This document shows, piece by piece, positions 55,276-62,616 of a stretch of DNA of 64,000 bases; the stretch's first letter is position 1, and the number at the start of each line of letters is the position of its first letter. This DNA comes from Saccharothrix sp. ALI-22-I (GTDB taxonomy: Bacteria > Actinomycetota > Actinomycetes > Mycobacteriales > Pseudonocardiaceae), in assembly GCF_001984175.1 (NCBI RefSeq), contig NZ_MTQP01000042.1, positions 1 to 64,000 on the forward strand. The letters run 5' to 3'. The notes below the pieces were generated by a model, which saw only the letters and a list, made by a program, of their open reading frames with translations, was not told the origin of the DNA and made no database searches. The translations under genes were made by a program, and so were the position numbers.

Positions 55276-56975
55276 GACCGGCGCTCCAGGGCCTTGGCGC
55301 ACAACCGGATGGTCGGCTCGTCCAGCAGCAGCCGCAGTGACGCGTCCACCCCGAGCCGTTCCCGCATGGTCGCGGCGACCTGGGTGGCCAGCAGTGACTG
55401 GCCGCCCAGGTCGAAGAAATCGTCGTCCAGGCCGATCTCGTCCACCCACAGCGCCTCGGCCCAGATGGCCGCGATCGCCTGCTCCAGCGGGGTGCCGGGC
55501 GCGGTGAACGGTTCGGCCAGGTCGGGACGCGCGTTGTCCGGGTCGGGCAGCGCCTGCCGGTCGACCTTTCCGTTGGGCGTCAACGGGAACCGGTCCAGCC
55601 GCACGAACGCGGCGGGCACCATGTACTCGGGCAGCGTGTGCTTGAGGTGGTCGCGCAGGTCCGGCGCGGTTTCGCCGACCCAGTAGGCGATCAGCCGCCG
55701 GTCGCCGGACGGGTCGGGCGCGGCGGTGACCACCGCGTCCTTCACGCCGGTGTGGCCGCGCAACGCGGCTTCCACCTCCCCGAGCTCGATCCGGTGACCC
55801 CGGATCTTGACCTGGTGGTCGAGCCGCCCGGTGTAGCGCAGGTCGTCCCCGACCGCGCGGGCGGTGTCGCCGGAGCGGTAGACCCGCATACCGGGCCGGG
55901 CGGGGTCGGGCAGGTAGCGTTCGGCGGTGAGCCTCGGCTGACCGAGGTAACCGCGCGTCACCCCGGAGCCGCCGACGTGGATCTCACCGTCCACCAGGGT
56001 GATCGACTGCCCGGGCAGCGCGCCGCCGATCATGCTGCCGGGCGCGGTGTCCACGTCGGCGGCGGTGACCACCCGGAACGTCGAGTGCACCGTCGTCTCG
56101 GTGATGCCGTACATGTTGACCAGCAACGGTGTCCGGTCGCCGTGCCGGTCGAACCACGGCCGCAGCGACCCGAACTTCAACTCTTCGCCCGCGAAGACGA
56201 CCACCCGCAGGTTCAGGCCCGTGGTGTCGAGGTCCACGAGTTGGCCGAACGCCGACGGGGTCTGGTTGAGCACGGTGACCTGGTGTTCCCGCAGCAGGTC
56301 GCGGAACTCCTCAGGTGACCGCTTGACCCGGTCCGGGACGACGATCAGCGTGCCGCCGTGCAGGAGCGCACCCCACATTTCCCAGACCGAGACGTCGAAC
56401 GCGGCGGAGGCGAACATCGTCCAGACGTCGTTCGGCCCGAACTCGAACAGGTCGCGGGTAGCGGTGAGCAGCCCGATCACGTTGCGGTGCTCGACCATCA
56501 CGCCCTTCGGCCGTCCGGTCGAACCACTGGTGTACATGATGTAGGCGAGGCTGTCCGGCGCTAACCCGTCGACGGCGGGCGGCGTGTCCGGCCCGTCGTG
56601 GACATCGGGGTCGACGGTGTGCTCGACATGCAGTTCCACCGTGCCGTCGCTGATCAGCACGGTCGCGCCCGCGTCGGCGATCATCGCGGCGAGCCGCTCG
56701 GCCGGGTGCGCGGGGTCCAGCGGCAGGTAGCAGCCGCCCGCCTTGAGGGTCGCGAGCAGGGCCGTCACCAGGTGGGTCGACCGCCGCACACACACCGCGA
56801 CCGGTGTCTCCGGTCCCACGCCAAGCCCGCGCAGGCGGTGGGCCAGCCGATTCGCGCGCCGGTCCAGTTCCCGATAGGTGAGCCGATCCGTGCCGCAAAC
56901 CACGGCGACGGCGTGGCCACGCAGTCCCACCTGCCGCTCGAACCACCGGTGGATGCAGTCGCTGTCGACGGACAA
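55272..56975 (-). CDS. NRPS loading module A-PCP
   Basis: 567 residues from TTG 56975, which has an AAAGGA box 6 bases upstream; no ATG/GTG fits. A domain complete: YIMYTSGSTGRPKGV, SAAFDVSVWEMW, NMYGITETTVHST, YRSGDTAR, RLDHQVKIRGHRIELGEV, TPNGKVDR. By-eye code D-V-W-N-V-A-M-V-H-K is near Thr (D-F-W-N-I-G-M-V-H-K) and the Ser/Thr/hydroxyphenylglycine group, so a beta-hydroxy or aryl amino acid is likely but not fixed. PCP: DDFFDLGGQSLLATQV. Lacking a condensation domain, it starts the assembly line and hands over to the PKS. Confidence 0.9.
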   Translation of the reverse strand: MSVDSDCIHRWFERQVGLRGHAVAVVCGTDRLTYRELDRRANRLAHRLRGLGVGPETPVAVCVRRSTHLVTALLATLKAGGCYLPLDPAHPAERLAAMIADAGATVLISDGTVELHVEHTVDPDVHDGPDTPPAVDGLAPDSLAYIMYTSGSTGRPKGVMVEHRNVIGLLTATRDLFEFGPNDVWTMFASAAFDVSVWEMWGALLHGGTLIVVPDRVKRSPEEFRDLLREHQVTVLNQTPSAFGQLVDLDTTGLNLRVVVFAGEELKFGSLRPWFDRHGDRTPLLVNMYGITETTVHSTFRVVTAADVDTAPGSMIGGALPGQSITLVDGEIHVGGSGVTRGYLGQPRLTAERYLPDPARPGMRVYRSGDTARAVGDDLRYTGRLDHQVKIRGHRIELGEVEAALRGHTGVKDAVVTAAPDPSGDRRLIAYWVGETAPDLRDHLKHTLPEYMVPAAFVRLDRFPLTPNGKVDRQALPDPDNARPDLAEPFTAPGTPLEQAIAAIWAEALWVDEIGLDDDFFDLGGQSLLATQVAATMRERLGVDASLRLLLDEPTIRLCAKALERRS

Positions 56976-57169
56976 GGTGCGTCCTTTCTGCGCCTGAAGC
57001 GCCGGGCCGTGGTCGACGCCACGAAAAGATCGGCCGGAGTCCGGGCATCGGTCCGCCACCCGTGCCCGATCCACGCCACGAATTCGAGGTGCGCGCGAAA
57101 TAGCCCCAGAATGCGCACTGAATAAGTCTCACAACCGGCGGCGGACCGGTCGGAGCGAACGTATTAGCG

Positions 57170-57361
57170 CTACCCCACCAACCGGGCCCGAACGCCCGCC
57201 GGTCGCAGGTCGGTCCACACCTGATCAATGTGGGCGAGGCACTCGTCCTTGGTCCCGGACCGGCCGGCATCGGTCCAGCCGACCGGAACACCCTGGTCAT
57301 CAGGCCAGATCGAGTACTGCCCGGCGTCGTTGCGCACGACGCGATACCCGCGCTCCCCCAT
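57170..57361 (-). CDS. MbtH-like protein
   Basis: 63 residues. MbtH signature intact: YSIWPDDQGVPVGW and GTKDECLAHIDQVWTDLRP with the conserved Trp residues. MbtH proteins bind and stabilise NRPS adenylation domains. It is first in the cluster, 194 bases before the A-PCP gene. Start ATG 57361 has a GGGGGAGAAAT leader. Confidence 0.92.
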   Translation of the reverse strand: MGERGYRVVRNDAGQYSIWPDDQGVPVGWTDAGRSGTKDECLAHIDQVWTDLRPAGVRARLVG

Positions 57362-57831
57362 TTCTCCCCCTTCGCGGCCGCTTACCCCGATCGCTCCCGG
57401 TCAGGTTCCCGCTCGACGCGACCGGGTGATTTGCCGCGCTTCGGAGGGTGCACCACTCGCACAGCCGGAGTCAACCCGTCGACGAGTGGCAAATGGATGA
57501 GGCGGTATTTCGCGTTAACAGAGGAACGCGGTAGCGCATTCCACCCTTCGGGTTACCGAACAAACGTTCCCGAGATGCGCGGCATCGTCACCGGGCGCGA
57601 GTCGGACCGCATCCAGCGGCGCGGTTCAGGAACCGCGTCCGGTCTCCAGCGCCAGGATCACCGAACAGGGCCGGCCGGGGACGGGCATGTGCCGCACCTG
57701 GTCGACGGCATCAACGACCACCGCCGCGAAGAGTCACTTGGGCAGCCTGTGCCGCTCGAAAAGTCACCGTCGCCGGTAGAGCAGCGGGGCGCCACCGACG
57801 CGGGGACTGCTCCCCGGATCAGGGTGCGCGA
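57362..57831. other. Intergenic region upstream of the NRPS/PKS operon
   Basis: 470 bases without a gene. It must hold the leftward promoter for MbtH and the cluster. TTGACT on the minus strand (57469-57474) is a possible -35, but the -10 17 bases on is poor. CCACTCG (57453-57459) and CGAGTGG (57483-57489) form a 7-base inverted repeat flanking it, which could be an operator. No regulator gene lies inside the cluster. Confidence 0.35.
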
Positions 57832-59304
57832 TCAGGGCTTGGGACGGACCGCGAGCCCGGGGTTGCCAGACGGCTTGAAGGTTGCCCACGCCACAGGATC
57901 GCCGGTGTGGTAGACCGTCGCCATCGGACTTCCGGTGAAGACGTCGGCCTCCTGCCTCGGCGGTGTCGAGCCCAGGTAGACCGCGGTCAGGGCCGGATTG
58001 CCCTGGACCGCGCCCGGTCCGAGCCGGGTGACGCCCGGTATGACCACTGTGGTCAGCTTCGCGTTGTTGGTGATGGCGTTGTGCCAGACCGTGGTCAGGC
58101 GAGGGGCGTGGACCCATCGCAGGTTCGAGAAGCCGGTGACCGCGTTCTTGTCCATCTCGGTGAGCGCGGGCAGGCGCAGCCCGATGAGCTTGTGGTTCAG
58201 GTCGAAGCAGTTGATGCCCAGGTACTCCAGCTTGGGCAGGTTGACCGATACCAGCTCGTGGCTGTCGTTCAACGCGTTGCGACCGAGCCGTCGCAGCTGA
58301 GGCGCGGTGAAGTACTGGAGACGGGAGGCGTCGTCGAACGCGAAGTCGTCGACTCGGGTCGCGTTCGGCAAGTTCACCTTGACCAGGTACTGGTTGCGGC
58401 GGAAGGCGTCGTGGGCGATGGTCTCGACGCTGGGCAGGTACAGGACGCTGAGCTTGGCGTACGGGGCGTGGCCGAAGGCCATGACGCCGATCGACCGGGC
58501 GCCGCGCAGGCTCACCTCGCTGAAGTTGTGGTTGCTGAACGCGCCGTCGGGCACTGCGTCCAGGTCGTCGAGGACGAGCTGCTTGACCCAGGTGTCCCAC
58601 CAGCCGTTGTGCCAGAGGTAGGGGAACTTGCCGCCCCGGGCCTGCTGGCCCGCGCACGGCAGCCCGGATGCGGGAGTGCACTCCCGTCCACCCTGGATGC
58701 TGCGCAGGTTGTAGACGTAGAGCCGGCTGAGGTTGCCCAGGCCGAGGTCGCGGTGCACGCCCTGCAGTGCGGCGAGGTCGCCGTCGGAGAGCGCCGTGCC
58801 GCCGGTGAGGTACAGCGCGATCCCGGTCGCCTTGGCAAGTTCCGGTTTGCGTTCGGCCAGGCGGGCCTTGAGGGCGTTCGCGGTGACGTCGTACTGGAAC
58901 GCGAGGGTCCCCTCGGCCAGTTGGTGGTCACCGGGTTTGCCGGCCCGATAGCTGTAACCGTCGTTGCGGCGCAGATCGGGGTCGTTGGCGAACACCGGAT
59001 CCGGTCCGGGATCAGCGGTCGGATCCTCGGACAGCGCCCCTTCCGAGTACGGCAGGACTCCGTCTCGAACGGGTCCCCGCCCCACACCTGGAGTGGTGGA
59101 TGTGGCGGAGACCTGCACCGACGTGCTCGTCGTGGTCGGTGCGCTCGATGCAGCGACATCGGGGGCGGGGGTGGCGAGGTCGTCGACGACGCCGACGGCG
59201 GCAGGCGGCTCGGACGAGGTTCCGCCCGAAATGAGGACGACCGCTCCGGCGCCCGAGACGGCGAGGACGGTTCCGACGACGGCAAGGATGGCTTTTCGCT
59301 TCAC
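57832..59304 (-). CDS. Exported BspA-type leucine-rich-repeat protein
   Basis: 490 residues from GTG 59304. N-terminal signal or anchor (KRKAILAVVGTVLAVSGAGA), a Ser/Thr/Pro-rich spacer (~30-75), then from ~210 about ten LRR_5-type repeats of ~23 residues, each with a hydrophobic Leu/Val pattern and Asn or Phe (for example KLSVLYLPSVETIAHDAFRR and ALTEMDKNAVTGFSNLRWV). Such repeats mediate surface binding in other bacteria. The start overlaps the TetR remnant stop by 4 bases. Not part of the NRPS operon by spacing (470-base gap), and its function is unknown. Confidence 0.75.
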   Translation of the reverse strand: MKRKAILAVVGTVLAVSGAGAVVLISGGTSSEPPAAVGVVDDLATPAPDVAASSAPTTTSTSVQVSATSTTPGVGRGPVRDGVLPYSEGALSEDPTADPGPDPVFANDPDLRRNDGYSYRAGKPGDHQLAEGTLAFQYDVTANALKARLAERKPELAKATGIALYLTGGTALSDGDLAALQGVHRDLGLGNLSRLYVYNLRSIQGGRECTPASGLPCAGQQARGGKFPYLWHNGWWDTWVKQLVLDDLDAVPDGAFSNHNFSEVSLRGARSIGVMAFGHAPYAKLSVLYLPSVETIAHDAFRRNQYLVKVNLPNATRVDDFAFDDASRLQYFTAPQLRRLGRNALNDSHELVSVNLPKLEYLGINCFDLNHKLIGLRLPALTEMDKNAVTGFSNLRWVHAPRLTTVWHNAITNNAKLTTVVIPGVTRLGPGAVQGNPALTAVYLGSTPPRQEADVFTGSPMATVYHTGDPVAWATFKPSGNPGLAVRPKP

Positions 59305-59600
59305 TTGAGCTTTTCCGCCCCTTGCGGTTGCGTGTCGCCGGGCTCGTCCGTCACACCCACGGGCGGCGTCAGCCAGGTTTCGTAGAAGGCGTCGAAGGCG
59401 GCGATCATGTCCACGTCGCGATTGTAGAGCCATTGGATCTGCAGGCCGTCCAGCAGCGCGAGAAGGACGGCGGCCGCTTGGCCGGGATCCCGGTCTGCGC
59501 GGATGCGGCCCTCCCGCTGGGCTCCACTCAGGTATTCGCCGACCTGCTTGCGCAGCCGTTCGTAGCGCTCGGTGACTCGGTGTGGTCGGAACCGGACCGA
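59301..59600 (-). pseudogene. TetR/AcrR regulator, C-terminal remnant
   Basis: The frame encodes only the C-terminal ligand/dimer half: RLRKQVGEYLSGAQREGRIR, AAAVLLALLDGLQIQWLYNR, DMIAAFDAFYETWL. The helix-turn-helix half is missing; upstream the frame runs into the terminator of the esterase gene. So the break lies near 59600. The 3' end overlaps the LRR gene start (GTGA), which implies the two were once one operon. Confidence 0.7.
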
Positions 59601-59619
59601 ACCGGCCCGGTTCCGACCA
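59583..59619 (-). terminator. Hairpin terminator of the CE2 esterase gene
   Basis: A perfect 13-base inverted repeat (59583-59595 and 59607-59619), loop 11 bases, starts 11 bases beyond the esterase stop codon. It lies inside the open frame of the TetR remnant, showing that this part of the frame is not natural TetR coding sequence. Confidence 0.8.
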
Positions 59620-59629
59620 CCACCCCTGA

Positions 59630-61108
59630 TCACCAGGCAAGCGGAAGAGCGGCGATGTAGTTGTTGAGCAATCCGGAGATGATCCGGTGGTCGCGGAGGG
59701 AGAAGTGCCAGTCACAGCCGAGCCGGTCGAAGCTCGGGTCTTCGTAGTACCAGTAGCGGACCCGGCTGTCGCCCTGGCTGTTGCGGTCCTTGACGACCTG
59801 TTCGGCGGCCTGCGCGAACGCCGGGGTGCTGGACCAGTTGAGGGCGCCGACCACGATGACCGTGTTGGAGCCGTAACGGGTGCGGAGCTTGTCGAGGAAG
59901 CCCTGGTACGCGGTCTTGTAAGCGGCGACCAGGCTCTCCGGGGTCCACCGCTCCCCCGGGTTGATGGCGGTCGAGAAGTCGTTGGTGCCCAAGGCGACCA
60001 CGACCAGCTGCGGCCGCCACGTGCCGGGGTTCTGCCACACGTCGCCGGCGACGTGCTGCAAGCCCCGGTCGTAGAAGGTGCGGTAGTCCAGCTCCGGGCT
60101 GCCACCGTTGTAGTTGCGGACCATGCCGAGCCCGGACTGGGCGTTGATCTGGTAGTCGGCGTTGAGCGAACGCGCGGTGAGGGCGCCGAAGTTCTGACTG
60201 GCGTTGGTGTTCCGGGCGACCCCGCCGTTGTTCGAGCAGTCAGTCGTGGTGGACGTGTTGCCGTAGCCGACGGTGTTGGAGTCGCCGATGAACTCGATCT
60301 GCCGGGTGCGCGCGGTGGGCTTGGCGAGGATCTCGCCGCCCGTCGCGGCGACGAACCCGCCAAATTCGCCTGCGGCCCAGGTGCTTTCGGTGCGCTTGAC
60401 CAGCCGGACGCTGTGCTCGGCGTTGGTCAGGTTGTTGACCCAGTGGGTGGTCCGGCCCGGCGTGACCAGGGTGGCTGCGGTCGTCCCGTCGATCTGGACT
60501 TCGTAGTCGTTGTTGGCGTCGTTGAGCACGACCCCGACCCCGGTGCCGCGGAAACGCCCTTCGAAGTAGACGCCGGGCCAGGTGTACTGCGCGGCGTTCG
60601 TGGTGGCCTTGACCCGGCCCGCCGTGTGCGCTCGGGCGAGCACGTCCGGCGGCGGTGTGGAAGTGGTCGTCGTGGTGGTCGTGGGGCCGACCGAACCGGT
60701 GCACACCGTGCCGTTGAGCGCGAAGTCGGTGGGCACCGGGTTCGACGCGTTGTTCCACGTGCTGTTGAAGCCGAACCCGGCGCTCGCGCCGGTGCCCAGG
60801 GCGCCGTTCCAGCTCACGTTGTCGGCCGTGACCTGCGCGCCGGACTGGGTCGCCTTGGTGTTCCAGTGCTGACCGATCGTCTGGCCCGCGGCGAACGACC
60901 AGGTCAACCGCCAGCTCGTGATCGGGTCGCCGAGGTTGGTGACGCTCACGTCCGCGCCGAACCCGCCCCACCACTGATTGGTCACCTTGTACGCGACCCG
61001 ACACCCGGCAGCCGCCTGGGCGGGAACCGTGGTCGTGATGGCCGCGGCGGTCACCAGCGCGGTGACCGCGACGACGACCGCGGGCCGCACTTTGCCGATG
61101 GAGAGCAT
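59630..61108 (-). CDS. Secreted CE2-type SGNH acetyl esterase with CBM2
   Basis: 492 residues. Sec signal (~1-33, ending VPAQA). CBM2 cellulose/xylan-binding domain (~35-137) with surface Trp (NQWWGGFGADVSVTN, WNGALGTGASAGFGFNSTW) and the two end Cys. Thr-rich linker. Then the CE2 jelly-roll plus SGNH hydrolase: nucleophile FIGDSNTVGYGN, block III GTNDFS, and Asp/His near the end (CDWHFSLRDHR). CE2 enzymes remove acetyl groups from xylan or glucomannan. Belongs with the GH12 glucanase upstream as a plant-polysaccharide set. Confidence 0.85.
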   Translation of the reverse strand: MLSIGKVRPAVVVAVTALVTAAAITTTVPAQAAAGCRVAYKVTNQWWGGFGADVSVTNLGDPITSWRLTWSFAAGQTIGQHWNTKATQSGAQVTADNVSWNGALGTGASAGFGFNSTWNNASNPVPTDFALNGTVCTGSVGPTTTTTTTSTPPPDVLARAHTAGRVKATTNAAQYTWPGVYFEGRFRGTGVGVVLNDANNDYEVQIDGTTAATLVTPGRTTHWVNNLTNAEHSVRLVKRTESTWAAGEFGGFVAATGGEILAKPTARTRQIEFIGDSNTVGYGNTSTTTDCSNNGGVARNTNASQNFGALTARSLNADYQINAQSGLGMVRNYNGGSPELDYRTFYDRGLQHVAGDVWQNPGTWRPQLVVVALGTNDFSTAINPGERWTPESLVAAYKTAYQGFLDKLRTRYGSNTVIVVGALNWSSTPAFAQAAEQVVKDRNSQGDSRVRYWYYEDPSFDRLGCDWHFSLRDHRIISGLLNNYIAALPLAW

Positions 61109-61298
61109 GAATACCGCCGCATCTGTGTTGATTGACGACAGGACTTTTACCGGACCGAAAGGCCGCGAGTCTCGGACCGCTCCCGGACGACTTTAACGAA
61201 GAGGTTGCGCGAGGTGAAGACCCGTTTGGGCCGCCGTATCAATTCGGGTATTCGGCAGCCGCCAAAGCGTCGGACGGTTGCCGAATACCCCGACCGAA

Positions 61299-61474
61299 CT
61301 ACACGTTCTTGCGTTGCCACTGCTGGTTGGTGCCACCGGTACAGGTCCACTGCACGAGCTTCACGCCGTCCGCGGTCGCGGCGTTGAGCGCGTCGAGGCA
61401 CTTGCCGCTGTGCCGCGCCGCCGGACGACCCGGCGAAACCGTGCCGGCGGTGGCGACGACGGTGATCCGTGCCG
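61299..61474 (-). pseudogene. Ricin-type (CBM13) lectin fragment after GH12 gene
   Basis: Just beyond the GH12 stop, in another frame, the reverse strand reads HSGKCLDALNAATADGVKLV and then TNQQWQ, one beta-trefoil repeat with the QxW motif, and ends at 61299. It looks like the tail of a former GH12-lectin fusion cut off by a frameshift and reduced by deletion. Confidence 0.6.
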
Positions 61475-62161
61475 TCACGTGGTGATCGAGAAGCTGTTGG
61501 AGACGAAGTCCATGCCACCCGACGCGGAGGTGATCTCGAACCCGAACTGCACGTCGCCGACCGTGACGTCGCCGTACCAGCCGCGTGCCTGGATCCACTT
61601 CAGCACCGCCAGCACGTCGACGGTGCCGGAGTTGGTGTTGCTCGTGCGCACGAACGAGAACACGGCGTTGGAGCCGTTCGAGCCCCGGTACACGTCCCAC
61701 GTGTGGCCGCCGACGGTCGCCGTGGCCTCCTTGGAGCCGATCGGCCCGACCGCGCCCTGCTTGTTCACCCAGATCATGATCTCGTAGGCGTGGTTGTTCG
61801 CCCAGATGTCGTAGGCCGTCGCGTACGCGCCGCTACCGGGCCGGGACACGTTGAACGAACTGGAGAGCCTGCCCAGCGAACCGAGCGTGCGGTTGACCAT
61901 CTTCGCCGAGTGGGGGTAGGACTTGATGCCGCCGGTGTTCGGGTGGTCGGCCCACACACCCCAGTTGCTGTAGGAGTTCGCCCAAATCGACTGCGGACCG
62001 ACACCGGATCCCCAGACGTTGTTGCGCACGGTGTACCCGCCGTTGGACCACGTGCCCCATTTGTCATTGGACGACCAGGTCGCGGCCTGCGCGACCCCGC
62101 TCGTGCCGAGGAGGAATCCCACCAATGCGACCGCGATCGCGGCCGAACGCATCCTGTTCAT
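61475..62161 (-). CDS. Secreted GH12 endoglucanase
   Basis: 228 residues. Sec signal (RMRSAAIAVALVGFLLGTSG, cleavage after AQA). GH12 catalytic domain: nucleophile Glu in AYEIMIWVNKQG and acid/base Glu in QFGFEITSASGG, plus SYSNWGVW substrate-cleft aromatics. GH12 enzymes cut beta-1,4-glucan or xyloglucan with retention. A LacI-type palindrome (62208-62221) sits 47 bases upstream, so it is probably repressed without cello- or xylo-oligosaccharides. The frame ends at the domain boundary, with a lost lectin fragment behind it. Confidence 0.88.
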   Translation of the reverse strand: MNRMRSAAIAVALVGFLLGTSGVAQAATWSSNDKWGTWSNGGYTVRNNVWGSGVGPQSIWANSYSNWGVWADHPNTGGIKSYPHSAKMVNRTLGSLGRLSSSFNVSRPGSGAYATAYDIWANNHAYEIMIWVNKQGAVGPIGSKEATATVGGHTWDVYRGSNGSNAVFSFVRTSNTNSGTVDVLAVLKWIQARGWYGDVTVGDVQFGFEITSASGGMDFVSNSFSITT

Positions 62162-62207
62162 GACGCTTCTTCCCGGGCGACGTTGCCCAAGTCACCGCAC
62201 TCGCCCG

Positions 62208-62221
62208 TCGAAGCGCTTCGA
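62208..62221. promoter_or_regulatory. LacI-type operator palindrome upstream of GH12
   Basis: TCGAAGCGCTTCGA is a perfect 14-base palindrome with the GCGC centre typical of LacI/CebR-family operators in actinomycetes. It lies 47-60 bases upstream of the GH12 start, a normal repressor site. The regulator is not in this window. Confidence 0.65.
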
Positions 62222-62419
62222 TGGCCGGGTGCGAATGTCCCTTGACATGATGTTGGCGTAGGGAACTATCGCAGCCCAATGGGCCGAAGGTCAACGATCG
62301 TCAGCCCATCCGGCCGAATGAGACGGACGTTCCCGCCGAAAGTGCGGGTATTCGATGAATTCGATCGCCCCATTCGACTGGCCATTCGACCGGCCATTCG
62401 ACGGTCAGTCAGCCAGGAT

Positions 62420-62610
62420 CGGCTGGCGCGAGTTCCTCACCGCCCAGGCCCAGGGCATCATCGCGGCGGACTTCCTCCGCCGCGACATCCTGGTCGGCCA
62501 ACGGCTCCATGCGTCTGCCTTCCTCGAACACGGCACCAGGCGCTCGCGCATCACCGATGTCACCGCCCACCCGACGCGGGCCTGGGACAAGCCCACGCAC
62601 GACACGTCCC
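62420..62610 (+). mobile_element. Integrase-core transposase relic
   Basis: Plus strand encodes FLTAQAQGIIAADFL, HASAFLEHGTRRSRIT and DVTAHPT, successive blocks of an actinobacterial integrase core (usual FLxxQAxGIxAxDFxxVDT and FIEHGTRRVHLxGVTAHPT). Catalytic acidic residues and both ends are missing. It is the same family as the relic at 35.7 kb and lies in the same orientation. Confidence 0.6.
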
Positions 62611-62616
62611 CGCTCC

